NCBI GenBank assembly: GCA_036703275.1
Contig: DATNPK010000102.1
Coordinates: 1-64,000 of the forward strand
Length of the DNA: 64,000 bases
Direction of reading: 5' to 3'
Source of the DNA: Coleofasciculaceae cyanobacterium
Lineage (GTDB): Bacteria; Cyanobacteriota; Cyanobacteriia; Cyanobacteriales; Xenococcaceae
This document shows positions 6,219-16,023 of this stretch, one piece after another. The notes under the pieces are model-generated. The model had not been told where the DNA came from and searched no databases. It was given only the letters and a program-made list of their open reading frames with translations. The position numbers and the translations under genes are program-made. Position 1 is the stretch's first letter; each line of letters opens with the position of its first letter.

Positions 6219-9218
6219 ATGGATCATATACGGGAATGGAAGGCAAGTGGTGTGGATGAAGAACTAACTCGTCTAAATGTTGTTTCTCTCCAAGGCACTT
6301 CTCCCACCGAGTATTTACTTTATTCAGATTCTATACCGAGAAGAAATGACGGTAGAGTTAGCGAAGGATTTCTGCAACGTTATGCCCATACTGATGCAGG
6401 AGGATGGTGGTGTTCGGGAATTGATATTCTTAGTGGGAATGAAGATATTTGGGGCTGTTTTAAACCAGATCGACCCCGTAATAGTCAGCATAAACTAATT
6501 AAGTATGAGCATCCACCCAAAACCGCTACAGGTGTATTCGCTCTAAAAGTTCCTTTTAGTCTATGGCAAAAAATTGCCGCTCGCGCTGGAGTTGAATTAG
6601 CTGTTGAAGATATTGACCGTGAAAGTGTAGATTTAGGTTTTTGGCAGTGGTTACTCGCCCATCGAGAAGTTCCTCTGTGTATTACCGAAGGGGCAAAAAA
6701 GGCAGGAGCATTGTTATCTACTGGATATGCAACAATTGCCCTACCAGGAATAAATAATGGTTATCGTACACCCAAAGACGAAGCGGGTAAACGAATTGGC
6801 AAGTCTCATTTAATTGCTCAACTTGCTAAATTAGCTACATTTGGGCGAAAAGTATATTTAGTTTTTGACCAAGATTCCCAACCGAACACGATCAAAGCAG
6901 TTAATGCAGCGATTCAAAAAACTGGCTACTTATTACAGCAGGCTGGTTGTCAGGTAAAGGTTGTTACCTGGGATGGTTCATTAGGTAAAGGAGTAGACGA
7001 TCTAATTGCCAATCAAGGTCAAGAATGCTTTGCTCGAGCTTATGATGACGCTTTAGACTTGTCAACTTGGAAAGCAAAGTCTTGGACAAAATTAACCTAT
7101 CCTACCGATATTGAACTCAATAGTCGTTATCTTCCTGAGTTAAATATTCCCCCAGATACAAAGCTGATTGGGATCAAATCTGCCAAGGGTACAGGGAAAA
7201 CTAAGTCTCTAACTCAAATTGTCGCACGCGCGATCGCACAGTCGCAAAAAGTTTTGGTAATTGGACATCGAGTGCAGTTAGTTAAGGAATTGTGTCAAAG
7301 ATTTGGCTTGAACTATGTTACCGAGTCAAGACGCTCCGAGCGCTCCGCTTTGGGCTATGGTCTTTGCATTGATTCGCTTCATAGCTCATCTCAGGCGAAA
7401 TTTAATCCTGATGAGTGGACAAATAGTCTGGTAATTATTGATGAAGTAGAGCAGGTATTATGGCACGCCTTAAATTCTAATACCTGCAAAGATCGCCGAG
7501 TCGAGATTCTCAAATCTTTAAAAACCCTGATGCAGAATGTTTTAGGCAGTCAGGGACAGCTATATGTAGCCGATGCAGATCTCAGCGATATTACACTTGA
7601 CTACTTGATTTCTTTATCGGGACTAGAGATTAAGCCCTGTATTGTTCAAAACACCTGGCAAAGCGATCGCACTCTGGCTTGGCAAGTCTATAATTATTCA
7701 GGTAAAAGTCCGAAAAAACTGGTTAGTAATCTAGAGGCGCATATCCAAAGGGGAGGAAAGCCGTTTATTTGTCTTTCGGCTCAAAAGTTGACGAGCAAAT
7801 GGAGTACTCAAACTTTAGAAGCTTATTTACAGCAAAAGTTTCCTCAAAAACGGATACTCAGAATTGATTCAGAATCCCTGACCGAACCTCAACATCCTGC
7901 CTGTGGCTGTATTTCTAAGTTAGAGCAGGTGCTAGAGCAATTTGATATTGTCTTAGCCAGCCCATCAATCGAGACAGGAATATCGATCGAGCTAAAAAAT
8001 CACTTTACTTCGGTTTGGGCGATCGCGCAAGGGATTCAGGCAGAGAATGCCGTTCGTCAGACTCTAGCTCGCTTGCGCCATAATGTTCCCAGACATCTAT
8101 GGTGTGCCAAATATAGCTTTAATAATATTGGCAATGGTGCAACTTCCATTCCTGCCCTGCTTACCTCTAATCAACGCTTTACGCAGTTAAATATCCGTTT
8201 ATTACAACAGTCAGATTTTGCCTATTTAGATGATTTGGATACAGGTTTTCAAGCCGAATCTTTGCTGTGTTGGGCAAAAATGGCGGTAAGGTTTAATGCA
8301 GCAGCAATTAACTACCGAGACTCGATCTTAGCTGGGTTAAAAGCCGAAGGACATCAAATTATTGATGCAGCTAAATATAAACAGTCTCAAATTAAAACCG
8401 AGTTCAACACCGATAATTGTCTGGTTGCGGCAATTACCGAAATTAGTAGCCAAAATTATTTAGCAGAATGCGGTGAGATTGCTGCTGTATCTAGTTTAGA
8501 CGAGCAGCAGTATCAAACTTTAAAAAAACGGTTAATTAAATCTTTGAGCGATCGCCGTCAGCTTCGCAAATACGAACTTCAACAGCGTTATCATCTTTCT
8601 ATTACTCCTGAGTTAGTCTCTTTAGATGACGAAGGATGGTATCAAAAAATTAGACTACATTATTTTCTGACTATTGGTCGTCCTTATTTAGCAGATCGAG
8701 ATACTCAAGTTGCCCGCAAGCTAATCGAACAGGGTGATGGTAGTCTATTTTTACCTGACTTCAATAGTTCTCAATTAGGCGCAATTGTCGGGACACTAGA
8801 AATTTTAGGGATTCCTGTGCTGCTGCAAGATATAACTAGACAATTGCGCAATACAGATTCTGACTTGCAGTCTCTTGCTGCGATCGCTCATGCTAATCGT
8901 CGGGAAATTAAAACAATTCTTAATATTGGCCTTGCCAAAAACTATAGTCCCATAACTATTATTAGCCGACTGCTGGGTAAAATTGGCTGTAAAATTAAGT
9001 GCTTGCGATCTGAAAGTCAAAACCAGAAAAGAGTCAGGGTATATCAAATTATCTCTCCAGAAGATGAGCGAGAACAGGTATTTAACCACTGGCTCAATAT
9101 AGATCGCCAGCGTCCAGGCAATTCTCTATTTTGGTCAGGCGATCGACAAACTAATTCGTCTCAATCCCCACATAATGCTGAAGATCATAATTATCTGCAA
9201 TTGAGTTTGGATCTTTAA
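6219..9218 (+). CDS. Plasmid-type replication protein, CyRepA1 family (DUF3854/TOPRIM-like plus helicase-like domains)
   Basis: 999 residues. The N-terminal third has a DUF3854/TOPRIM-like primase fold: CITEGAKKAGAL (Glu about 157), VYLVFDQDS (about 212-220) and KGVDDLI (258-264). The centre is a P-loop ATPase of helicase type: Walker A SAKGTGKT (about 321-328), Walker B VIIDEVEQ (405-412), and a motif-VI-like QTLARLRHNVPRHLW near residue 640. The C-terminal third is helical with no named domain visible. This order matches cyanobacterial CyRepA1-type replication proteins known from plasmids. No partition genes or iterons flank it, so it may be an integrated plasmid remnant or a chromosomal homologue. 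Residues 371-377 (RRSERSA) come from GC-richer DNA that resembles the interspersed repeats. Confidence 0.82.
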   Translation: MDHIREWKASGVDEELTRLNVVSLQGTSPTEYLLYSDSIPRRNDGRVSEGFLQRYAHTDAGGWWCSGIDILSGNEDIWGCFKPDRPRNSQHKLIKYEHPPKTATGVFALKVPFSLWQKIAARAGVELAVEDIDRESVDLGFWQWLLAHREVPLCITEGAKKAGALLSTGYATIALPGINNGYRTPKDEAGKRIGKSHLIAQLAKLATFGRKVYLVFDQDSQPNTIKAVNAAIQKTGYLLQQAGCQVKVVTWDGSLGKGVDDLIANQGQECFARAYDDALDLSTWKAKSWTKLTYPTDIELNSRYLPELNIPPDTKLIGIKSAKGTGKTKSLTQIVARAIAQSQKVLVIGHRVQLVKELCQRFGLNYVTESRRSERSALGYGLCIDSLHSSSQAKFNPDEWTNSLVIIDEVEQVLWHALNSNTCKDRRVEILKSLKTLMQNVLGSQGQLYVADADLSDITLDYLISLSGLEIKPCIVQNTWQSDRTLAWQVYNYSGKSPKKLVSNLEAHIQRGGKPFICLSAQKLTSKWSTQTLEAYLQQKFPQKRILRIDSESLTEPQHPACGCISKLEQVLEQFDIVLASPSIETGISIELKNHFTSVWAIAQGIQAENAVRQTLARLRHNVPRHLWCAKYSFNNIGNGATSIPALLTSNQRFTQLNIRLLQQSDFAYLDDLDTGFQAESLLCWAKMAVRFNAAAINYRDSILAGLKAEGHQIIDAAKYKQSQIKTEFNTDNCLVAAITEISSQNYLAECGEIAAVSSLDEQQYQTLKKRLIKSLSDRRQLRKYELQQRYHLSITPELVSLDDEGWYQKIRLHYFLTIGRPYLADRDTQVARKLIEQGDGSLFLPDFNSSQLGAIVGTLEILGIPVLLQDITRQLRNTDSDLQSLAAIAHANRREIKTILNIGLAKNYSPITIISRLLGKIGCKIKCLRSESQNQKRVRVYQIISPEDEREQVFNHWLNIDRQRPGNSLFWSGDRQTNSSQSPHNAEDHNYLQLSLDL

Positions 9219-9253
9219 TTAAATTTCTCTTGACTAGTCTGCAATCTTTCAGT

Positions 9254-9308
9254 TAACAGATTCCTAACACTGAAAACTGTAGAATTTAAATTAAATTTGA
9301 ATCTGTTA
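9254..9308. terminator. Inverted repeat after the replication-protein gene
   Basis: TAACAGATTC (9254-9263) and GAATCTGTTA (9299-9308) are perfect 10-bp arms around an AT-rich centre. This could be a terminator for the upstream gene or an operator for the next. A TATAAT box lies at 9331-9336, suited to the small gene at 9363. Confidence 0.4.
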
Positions 9309-9362
9309 GAAAAAGCAGTTAATTGGGAACTATAATTACAATCTCATATTTTATAATCAAAG

Positions 9363-9575
9363 ATGAAAATTCAACCTACAGCAGCTATCGATGGCTATAA
9401 ACTTTTCGTTCAACATTTGTCCAACAATTTATATCATTTGAACATCGTCGATCCAGATAATAAACTGCATCACTTTGAGGGAATCTACTCCAGTCCAAAA
9501 GCCGCCCGTGAACAAGGAAAGTTTGTAATTCAAAACTTTAAGTTTTGGCAAGAAAAATCTCTCAAACACAGTTAA
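9363..9575 (+). CDS. Small conserved-looking protein, unknown
   Basis: 70 residues, soluble, basic, no signal or membrane segment. The pattern YKLFVQHLSNNLYHLNIVDP, then HHFEGIYSSPKAAREQGKFV, looks like a small beta-beta-alpha unit (two strands, then an amphipathic helix). Similar short proteins recur in cyanobacteria without known function. ATG at 9363 follows a TATAAT box about 27 bp upstream, leaving a very short leader with no clear ribosome site. Coding seems likely from the well-formed sequence, but it is not proven. Confidence 0.5.
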   Translation: MKIQPTAAIDGYKLFVQHLSNNLYHLNIVDPDNKLHHFEGIYSSPKAAREQGKFVIQNFKFWQEKSLKHS

Positions 9576-9775
9576 TTACAGTTAAGGCAAATCTAATTAA
9601 AAATTTCCAATTAGGTTGAAGATCTAGCGTAAATTTAGCTCAAACATTCTTGACCGATTAGCCGTCAGGAAAAGCTAAAACTTCAACCTTTTTTCTCTGG
9701 CTCTATATTTATACCCGTTGCTGATACTGAATACTTTTTCAGGGTCAAAGATTTAAGCTTACGATTACAGATTGA

Positions 9776-10327
9776 CTACAGATTATCAAGATTTGAGGCG
9801 TTATTTAATTCAGCTTTAACTACACCGCGATACATATTCATTCCACAGGTAAAGATATATTCTCCTGGATTTTCTGGCACAATCTCCACCGAAGTAGTTT
9901 GATTTAAGGTTAAATCTAAGGCTTGATTAAAATCTGGTAATAATACCTGTTCTAAACAACTACGAGGATCTTTACGGTAAAAGTTCAATTTAACTGGTTT
10001 GCCAGCAGTTACTTCGATTTTGTCGGGTTTATAACCGCCATCCACCACAATGTCTACTTCTTGAATTCCTGATTCCACCCGTGCTTTTTGAGATTTAGTT
10101 TTGCTAAACATAAACCACCAGAGTTCTGCACCAATTAAGCCCAAACCACCTAAAGCAACCGCTAGTTTTAAGCTTAGAGGCTGTTCTATTTTCTGAAACT
10201 GGCTCTTTTGTTCTCCATTAGAGGCAGGCATTTCTACTTCCATTTGCGCTAATGCGCTACTGATAGTTAAAGTTAGAAAAAATCCCAATCCAGCAAGGCT
10301 GCTTAAAATTTTAGTTTTGTTGAACAT
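9776..10327 (-). CDS. Membrane-anchored cupredoxin-domain protein of the copper operon
   Basis: 183 residues. Residues 1-28 form a signal peptide (ILSSLAGLGFFLTLTISSALA) and residues 51-73 a transmembrane helix. The remaining roughly 90 residues form a cupredoxin-like beta sandwich: VDGGYKPDKIEVTAGKPVKL, SCLEQVLLPDF and the closing NPGEYIFTCGMNMYRGVV. Cys in SCLEQ and the CGMNM loop resemble copper ligands, with Met/Cys in place of the usual His. It starts 5 bp after the ATPase stop, so it is co-transcribed and last in the operon. A role in periplasmic or thylakoid-lumen copper delivery or sensing is inferred from this context. Confidence 0.8.
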   Translation of the reverse strand: MFNKTKILSSLAGLGFFLTLTISSALAQMEVEMPASNGEQKSQFQKIEQPLSLKLAVALGGLGLIGAELWWFMFSKTKSQKARVESGIQEVDIVVDGGYKPDKIEVTAGKPVKLNFYRKDPRSCLEQVLLPDFNQALDLTLNQTTSVEIVPENPGEYIFTCGMNMYRGVVKAELNNASNLDNL

Positions 10328-10332
10328 TTTAA

Positions 10333-12618
10333 TTACGATCGCGATCGCGATGGACTAAAATTTCGTAGACGCAAAGCATTAGTTACCACCGAAACCGAAC
10401 TAAATGCCATTGCCCCTCCCGCAATAATCGGATTGAGCAACCAGCCAAAGAAAGGAAATAAAATACCTGCTGCGATGGGAATGCCTAAGACGTTGTAAAT
10501 AAAAGCAAAGAAGAGATTTTGACGAATATTATTAATTGTCGCCTTACTTAACTCGATTGCCGTAATAATGCCCTGTAATTCTCCCGAAATCAAGGTAATG
10601 TCACTAGCAGCGATCGCCACATCCGTTCCCGTACCAATAGCAATCCCAACATCTGCTTGAGCAAGTGCGGGGGCATCATTAATGCCGTCTCCCACCATGG
10701 CTACAGTTTTACCTTCTTGTTGTAATTCTCTTATCTTGGCAGCCTTTTGTTCGGGGCGTACTTCGGCTTCTACTCGAACTATCCCTACTTGACGAGCGAT
10801 CGCTTCGGCGGTTTTTTGATTATCTCCCGTCAGCATTACTACTTCTAAATTTAGCTTGCGTAATGTCTTGACTGCTGCGGTAGAAGAAGGTTTTACAGCA
10901 TCGGCAATCCCCATAATGCCTGCTAGTTCGCCATCGACGGCAATTAAAACTACAGTTTGAGCTTCGGCTGACCAAATATCTTTTTGTTGCTGTACGGTAT
11001 GGGTTTTGATATCTAATTCAGACATCCAGCGTTGAGTACCAATCTGGACTAAATTATCTGCAACTACACCCTGTACTCCGCTACCGGCGATCGCTTCAAA
11101 GTTATCACTTTCTGGGACATCAATGTTTTGCGATTGGGCGTATCTGACAACGGCTTCAGCCAGAGGATGTTCGGAGTTACGTTCTACCGCTGCGACTAAA
11201 CGCAGTAATTTAAGTTCGGCATCGTTACCAGTAGCTTTAACAGTAGTGTAATTAGTTACGGTAGGTTTTCCTGCGGTAATCGTGCCAGTCTTATCGAGGA
11301 CAATAGTTTGTAGTTTATGGGCGAGTTCTAAACTCTCTGCACCTTTAATTAAGATACCGTTTTCTGCACCTTTACCCGTACCTACCATAACAGAAGTAGG
11401 AGTTGCTAAACCCAAAGCACAAGGACAGGCAATGATTAACACTCCGACTGTAGTAATTAAAGCCAGGGAAACATTACCCATGATCGTAAACCACAGAACA
11501 AAAGTCGTAATGGCGATCGCCATTACGACAGGAACAAACCAACCTGTTACTCGATCGGCCAGTCTTTGAATTGGTGCTTTTGAACCTTGGGCATTCTGTA
11601 CCAGTTGGACTATCTGCGCCAATACTGTATCTGTACCGACTCTGGTAGCTTTGAATTTAAAACTACCTGTTTTATTGATGGTTGCGCCAATTACTTCATC
11701 CCCTGGCTGTTTTTTAACAGGTATACTTTCCCCCGTTACCATCGCTTCGTCGATAGTAGAACTGCCGCTGATTATTTCACCATCAACAGGAATCTTTTCT
11801 CCAGGGCGCACTAAGATGGTGTCGTCAATCTGCACTTCATTAATCGGTAGATCTATTTCTCTGCCATCCCGAATTACTCTAGCATCTTTAGCCTGTAAGC
11901 CCATCAGTTGCCGAATAGCTTCTGAAGTTTGTCCCTTAGCGCGATTCTCAAACCACTGTCCTAAGAGGATTAAAGTAATAACTACGGCTGCGGTTTCGTA
12001 ATACACTTCTGGCATCAAGCCTTGATTGAGAAAGAAATCTGGAAAGACAGTAGCAAATAATGAATAAAAGTAGGCTGCGCTTGTTCCTAGTGCAATCAGA
12101 GTATCCATCGTAGCAGCATGGCGTTTAAAAGCTTTCCACGCACCGATATAGAATCTGTAACCACACCAAAACTGTACGGGGGCGGTCAAAATTAACTGTA
12201 GCCAGGGATTATGCAACCAGGCGGGGATAAAGGGCAACTGTAAGCCCGTCATCATCGGTAGCGAACCAAAGATCACAATCAAGCTAATTACACCACCGAC
12301 AATTATTTTTAGTTTTAAATCGCGAGATTCTTCCTGACGGGCAGCTTTTTCAGCATCATCTTCTCCTGTCACCATTTTTTGTGTTTGCAAAGAATATGAC
12401 GAGTACCCTGCTTGTTGTACTGCATCTTGGATATCCTCAATGCTAGTTCGGCGAGGATTGAATTTAATCGCAGCTTGTTCGGCACCGAAGTTTACGTTAC
12501 ACTCGGCTACTCCAGGTACATTGCTAATCGCCTCTTCAATACTGCCAGCGCAAGAAGCACAACTCATCCCCCTGAGTTTAAGATTGATGCTTTCTACATT
12601 ATTTGTAGTTGGATTCAT
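10333..12618 (-). CDS. Copper-translocating P1B-type ATPase (CopA/PacS/CtaA type)
   Basis: 761 residues with all P1B-1 hallmarks. There is an N-terminal heavy-metal domain with MSCASC (Cys 20 and 23), actuator TGES (295-298), the membrane CPC metal site (398-400), the phosphorylation motif DKTGT (442-446), SEHPLAEA (His-Pro of P1B pumps, about 482) and [10 protein letters not shown]. Such pumps move Cu(I) across the plasma or thylakoid membrane. The CPC type fits copper rather than zinc or cobalt. Whether it is the export/thylakoid PacS type or the import CtaA type cannot be told by eye. The gene lies 24 bp after the metallochaperone and 5 bp before the cupredoxin gene, all on the minus strand. 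Confidence 0.95.
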   Translation of the reverse strand: MNPTTNNVESINLKLRGMSCASCAGSIEEAISNVPGVAECNVNFGAEQAAIKFNPRRTSIEDIQDAVQQAGYSSYSLQTQKMVTGEDDAEKAARQEESRDLKLKIIVGGVISLIVIFGSLPMMTGLQLPFIPAWLHNPWLQLILTAPVQFWCGYRFYIGAWKAFKRHAATMDTLIALGTSAAYFYSLFATVFPDFFLNQGLMPEVYYETAAVVITLILLGQWFENRAKGQTSEAIRQLMGLQAKDARVIRDGREIDLPINEVQIDDTILVRPGEKIPVDGEIISGSSTIDEAMVTGESIPVKKQPGDEVIGATINKTGSFKFKATRVGTDTVLAQIVQLVQNAQGSKAPIQRLADRVTGWFVPVVMAIAITTFVLWFTIMGNVSLALITTVGVLIIACPCALGLATPTSVMVGTGKGAENGILIKGAESLELAHKLQTIVLDKTGTITAGKPTVTNYTTVKATGNDAELKLLRLVAAVERNSEHPLAEAVVRYAQSQNIDVPESDNFEAIAGSGVQGVVADNLVQIGTQRWMSELDIKTHTVQQQKDIWSAEAQTVVLIAVDGELAGIMGIADAVKPSSTAAVKTLRKLNLEVVMLTGDNQKTAEAIARQVGIVRVEAEVRPEQKAAKIRELQQEGKTVAMVGDGINDAPALAQADVGIAIGTGTDVAIAASDITLISGELQGIITAIELSKATINNIRQNLFFAFIYNVLGIPIAAGILFPFFGWLLNPIIAGGAMAFSSVSVVTNALRLRNFSPSRSRS

Positions 12619-12642
12619 GATTGTTAGGGAAAAAGTGTTTAT

Positions 12643-12837
12643 TTAAGCAGGGGGATAGCCAGCAGCAGCGATTGCTTCTCTGACAGATGATTCCGAGGCT
12701 TTGCTTTCTACCGTTACCTGTTTGGTTTTGGGATCGGTTTGTACTTCTGCCGTCGGATCGATTGATTGAATCGCTTTGGTAATAGTTTTGCCACAAGCGG
12801 CACAAGCCATATTCGGAACTTTGAGTTGTATAGCCAT
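12643..12837 (-). CDS. Atx1/CopZ-like copper metallochaperone
   Basis: 64 residues from the second ATG (MAIQLKVPNMACAACGKTIT). It is one heavy-metal-associated domain with the MxCxxC site MACAAC and the usual ferredoxin-like beta-alpha-beta-beta-alpha-beta length. It binds Cu(I) and hands it to the metal domains of the ATPase encoded next. It is first gene of the operon, about 40 bp from a MerR-architecture promoter. An alternative start one codon earlier (MM) is equally possible. Unlike cyanobacterial ScAtx1, I see no His in the loop before the last helix (AAAGYPPA), so its metal coordination may differ. Confidence 0.9.
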   Translation of the reverse strand: MAIQLKVPNMACAACGKTITKAIQSIDPTAEVQTDPKTKQVTVESKASESSVREAIAAAGYPPA

Positions 12838-12874
12838 CATGTTTAATTACTTAGTTTATTTGTTGCTCAATTTA

Positions 12875-12905
12875 GCTTAAACTCTCTGGTCAACTATAGA
12901 GTCAA
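12875..12905 (-). promoter_or_regulatory. MerR-type promoter with 19-bp spacer for the copper operon
   Basis: On the minus strand TTGACT (12905-12900) and TTAAGC (12880-12875) are separated by 19 bp, the over-long spacer typical of MerR-family-controlled promoters. The spacer region carries the dyad ACTCT (12902-12898) and AGAGT (12885-12881). The transcription start would fall about 30 bp before the chaperone gene. No merR-like gene is in this window. Confidence 0.62.
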
Positions 12906-12969
12906 GTGTTAATTAAATTAAGAAAACAAAAACCCCGAGCGAGCAAAACTAAGAATTAGTCGGTAAACA

Positions 12970-13052
12970 GGACGGACGCGAAGCTATATGCGAAGCGGTA
13001 TCCTTTAGGAGTACTTTAGTGAATCATGCACGGGCATATCTTTTAGGAGGAC
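12970..13052. repeat. Interspersed palindromic repeat, copy 2 (in a 476-bp gene-free stretch, 12908-13383)
   Basis: Contains GCGAAGCTATATGCGAAGCG, TCCTTTAGGA, AGTACTTTAGTGAATC and ATGCACGGG. The last two occur as reverse complements at 22241-22275, so the copies lie in opposite orientation. The rest of 12908-13383 is AT-rich with no frame I trust. Confidence 0.65.
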
Positions 13053-13383
13053 GCTTTTTTAATAATCTTTAAAAGGTACCAGGTTCGACTTTTCAATTAA
13101 TTTTTGTAAAGTATGATTGCGGTAGGTTTATTTTTCTGGCTTGATAAGAATAGCCAAAAATTATATATCGTGTTTTATAGCTCGTTCTGTTCAAAGGGAG
13201 CAAAAAGATAAGCAAAATACGATCGCAGTCTCTCAAAGCGATGAGGATGGTTCAATTTAGCTGTGATAACGCATCAATCAGTTAGCGATCGATCATTAAC
13301 CATTCGTAGGTGAGAGTATCAATCGTCATTATCTTCATTTAGCATCGATCTTTTAATTTTATTGATAGGAGTAAACCTGACTT

Positions 13384-13962
13384 ATGCAAATGCTCAAAAA
13401 GCTGTTTAATTCTAATAGTAAATACTATCTGGAATTAGACGAAATCAAAGAATCAGAGGTAGTACAAACTGCGGTTAAAACTGCCGAAAAAGCTGTTGAA
13501 GTTGTCAAGGAAAAAGCATCAGAGGTAGCTAACTCTGAGCCTGTAAAAGAAGCAGTTAAAACTGCTGGGGAAGTTCAGGACAAGCTGTCATCTGGGATAA
13601 CGGAAGAAAAGCCTGCTGAAACTAAATCAGCTAAGTCAGCAAAACCAAAGGCTACGGCAAAAACCAAATCTAACAAATCTAAGCAAAATGGCAGAGTAGC
13701 TGAATCTAGCGAAGAAACCAAAGAAACCAAAAAGACTGCGCCTACCTTAGAAAAAGCGGGTGCATCTTCTTTCGAGCAGCCATTTTGGGTGGCTGCGATG
13801 TACAACAATAGTAGTACCACAAATAGCAACGGTAAAGTGGGAGAACAAACCTTTGCTACCGATAATTTGATGCCTACAATGACTAAATATCGTCGTCGTC
13901 CTGGCGGTAGTTTGAATCAATTTAAAGCTATGGCAAAACAAGCTAAAAGTCGCAAGGGCTAA
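13384..13962 (+). CDS. Lys/Glu/Ala-rich cyanobacterial protein with conserved C-terminal motif, unknown
   Basis: 192 residues. After a short head (MLKKLFNSNSKYYLELDEIK) comes a low-complexity charged region (residues 25-125) rich in KAVEVVKEKASEV-like heptads, probably helical or disordered. The last 65 residues are different and look conserved: EQPFWVAAMYNN, then FATDNLMPTMTKYRRRPGGS and LNQFKAMAKQAK. The basic end could bind nucleic acid or ribosome, but I do not recognise a family. A stretch of 230 bp before it has no gene. A clear hairpin terminator lies 73 bp after the stop. Confidence 0.6.
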   Translation: MQMLKKLFNSNSKYYLELDEIKESEVVQTAVKTAEKAVEVVKEKASEVANSEPVKEAVKTAGEVQDKLSSGITEEKPAETKSAKSAKPKATAKTKSNKSKQNGRVAESSEETKETKKTAPTLEKAGASSFEQPFWVAAMYNNSSTTNSNGKVGEQTFATDNLMPTMTKYRRRPGGSLNQFKAMAKQAKSRKG

Positions 13963-14034
13963 ATCTGTGACTGTCGCTAAATTCTCTGGGTAAACGGCAT
14001 CAAGACTGTTCTTAAGCGTTAAAGCAACGCACGT

Positions 14035-14080
14035 AGACGGAAGAATTATCTTCACAAAGGTAGCCTTCCGTCTTAGTTTT
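14035..14080 (+). terminator. Intrinsic terminator
   Basis: AGACGGAAG (14035-14043) pairs with CTTCCGTCT (14065-14073), followed by TAGTTTTTA. It lies downstream of the Lys/Glu-rich protein gene. Confidence 0.7.
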
Positions 14081-14296
14081 TATAGTTTATAATTTCAAAG
14101 CTCAATCCGAATTCGATCTGGGGTCAGGCAATTGTAGATTTGCAATTAACTTTGTCCCCCTTTCAGATAAGATGGGAGTTGCCGCTTTTTATTGAAGCCA
14201 GGGTTTAGTTTGATTAGGGAAAAATCCCGTCTAATTTTACTGAACATATATTTTATTTATTTTTGTTGAAACGGGTTACTTAATAGGAAAGAATTA

Positions 14297-14542
14297 ATGA
14301 ATCAAGAAATTTTTGAAAAGGTAAAAAGTATTGTAGTAGATCAACTAGAAGTTGAAGCAGATAGAGTTACGCCAGAAGCCAGCTTTGCTAACGATTTGGG
14401 TGCTGATTCTTTGGATACGGTAGAATTAGTCATGGCTTTAGAAGAAGAATTCGATATTGAGATTCCTGATGAAGCAGCCGAACAAATAGATACAGTTGGT
14501 AAAGCAGTCGATCATATTAGTGCTGAAACTGCTGCTGCTTAA
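14297..14542 (+). CDS. acpP: Acyl carrier protein
   Basis: 81 residues, the standard ACP length, acidic, with the phosphopantetheine attachment motif [20 protein letters not shown] (Ser in DSL). It carries growing acyl chains for type II fatty-acid synthesis in the cytosol. The gene is followed by fabF 230 bp later and then transketolase, the usual cyanobacterial order. psaC, often upstream of acpP in other cyanobacteria, is not here. The start is clear: ATG 14297 behind AGGAAAG. Confidence 0.97.
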   Translation: MNQEIFEKVKSIVVDQLEVEADRVTPEASFANDLGADSLDTVELVMALEEEFDIEIPDEAAEQIDTVGKAVDHISAETAAA

Positions 14543-14772
14543 CTCAATTGATTTTCTAGCTTGAGTTCGGGTTTGCTAGGGCTGCTGAAAATGGTGCCGA
14601 ACTAATCCTTAAAAAAGCAAATTAAACCAATGACAATTTGCTAACATCACTATTATCACTGACGAGGACAAGTATAGTGAATATAGGGAAAGTGAAGCTG
14701 AAAACGCCAAACGGCAGCCTAAAAAATCTCAAACAATAGTAGTGCCATATCAAAAGCGTAAAAAGAGCAAAA

Positions 14773-16023
14773 ATGACAAATAGGCAAAACAAGCGAGTTG
14801 TAATTACAGGCTTGGGTGCAATTACTCCCATCGGCAACAATTTGGCCGACTATTGGGATGGTTTATTGCAGGGGCGCAATGGAGTGGGTGCGGTAACTCT
14901 ATTTGATGCTTCAGAACACGCCTGTAAAATTGCCGCGGAAGTCAAAGAGTTTGACCCTCATCAGTATCTAGATAAAAAAGATGCCAAGCGGATGGATCGT
15001 TTTGCTCAGTTTGGCGTGTGCGCCAGCCAGGAGGCGATCGCTGATGCTAAATTCGTCATTGATGAGCTTAATGCCGATCAAGTAGGAGTGCTAATCGGGA
15101 CAGGAGTTGGTGGTTTGAGGGTAATGGAAACCCAAAACGAAAACCTAATTACTAAAGGACCGAGAAAAGTTAGTCCCTTCACTATTCCGATGATGATCGC
15201 CAACATGGCAGCGGGTTTGACGGCAATCCATACAGGAGCTAAAGGTCCTAATTCCTGTACCGTAACCGCCTGTGCAGCAGGTTCTCATGCTATTGGCGAT
15301 GCTTTTAGACTGATTCAGGGAGGCTATGCCAACGCCATGATCTGTGGTGGTGCAGAAGCAGCGGTAACTCCTCTTTCTTATGCTGGTTTTTGTTCGGCAA
15401 AGGCTCTTTCGACTCGTAACGATGACCCCACCCACGCCAGTCGACCCTTCGATCGCGATCGCGATGGATTTGTGATGGGAGAGGGCTCGGGCATTTTATT
15501 GCTCGAAGAATTAGAACATGCCTTAGCTCGCGGGGCAAAAATTTACGCTGAAATGGTAGGCTATGGCATGACCTGCGATGCTTACCACATGACTTCTCCC
15601 GTACCAGGAGGACAGGGTGCTGCTCAAGCAATTGAATTAGCTCTAGCAGATGGCAATTTTAGTCCAGAACAGGTTGATTATATTAACGCCCACGGTACCA
15701 GTACCCAAGCCAACGATTCTAATGAAACCAAAGCGATTAAAAAGGCTTTGGGAGCAAGAGCCAAACAAATTGTAGTCAGCTCAACTAAATCAATGACTGG
15801 TCACTTGCTGGGAGGCTCAGGCGGAATTGAGGCCGTAGCGACAGTAATGGCGATCGCTAAAAATAAAGTGCCACCGACGATTAATTTGGTAAACCCAGAT
15901 CCTGATTGCGATTTAGACTACATACCCAACTCCAGCCGCGACCATCAAGTTAATCTAGCTTTATCTAACTCTTTTGGTTTTGGCGGTCATAATGTTACTC
16001 TAGCTTTTAAAAAATATAGCTAA
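14773..16023 (+). CDS. fabF: Beta-ketoacyl-ACP synthase II
   Basis: 416 residues, full length for FabF. The catalytic triad is visible: Cys in TVTACAAGSHAIGDA, His in INAHGTST and His in STKSMTGHLLGGSGG, plus the closing SNSFGFGGHN loop. The enzyme condenses malonyl-ACP with acyl-ACP and sets chain elongation, including the temperature-dependent C16 to C18 step. It follows acpP on the same strand. A 230-bp gap leaves room for a separate promoter, so co-transcription is likely but not certain. Confidence 0.97.
   Translation: MTNRQNKRVVITGLGAITPIGNNLADYWDGLLQGRNGVGAVTLFDASEHACKIAAEVKEFDPHQYLDKKDAKRMDRFAQFGVCASQEAIADAKFVIDELNADQVGVLIGTGVGGLRVMETQNENLITKGPRKVSPFTIPMMIANMAAGLTAIHTGAKGPNSCTVTACAAGSHAIGDAFRLIQGGYANAMICGGAEAAVTPLSYAGFCSAKALSTRNDDPTHASRPFDRDRDGFVMGEGSGILLLEELEHALARGAKIYAEMVGYGMTCDAYHMTSPVPGGQGAAQAIELALADGNFSPEQVDYINAHGTSTQANDSNETKAIKKALGARAKQIVVSSTKSMTGHLLGGSGGIEAVATVMAIAKNKVPPTINLVNPDPDCDLDYIPNSSRDHQVNLALSNSFGFGGHNVTLAFKKYS

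Noticed and set aside
13575-13829. Minus-strand frame opposite the Lys/Glu-rich protein gene
   Set aside because: Its hydrophobic translation is the expected mirror of a Lys/Glu/Ala-rich coding strand and has no start signal.
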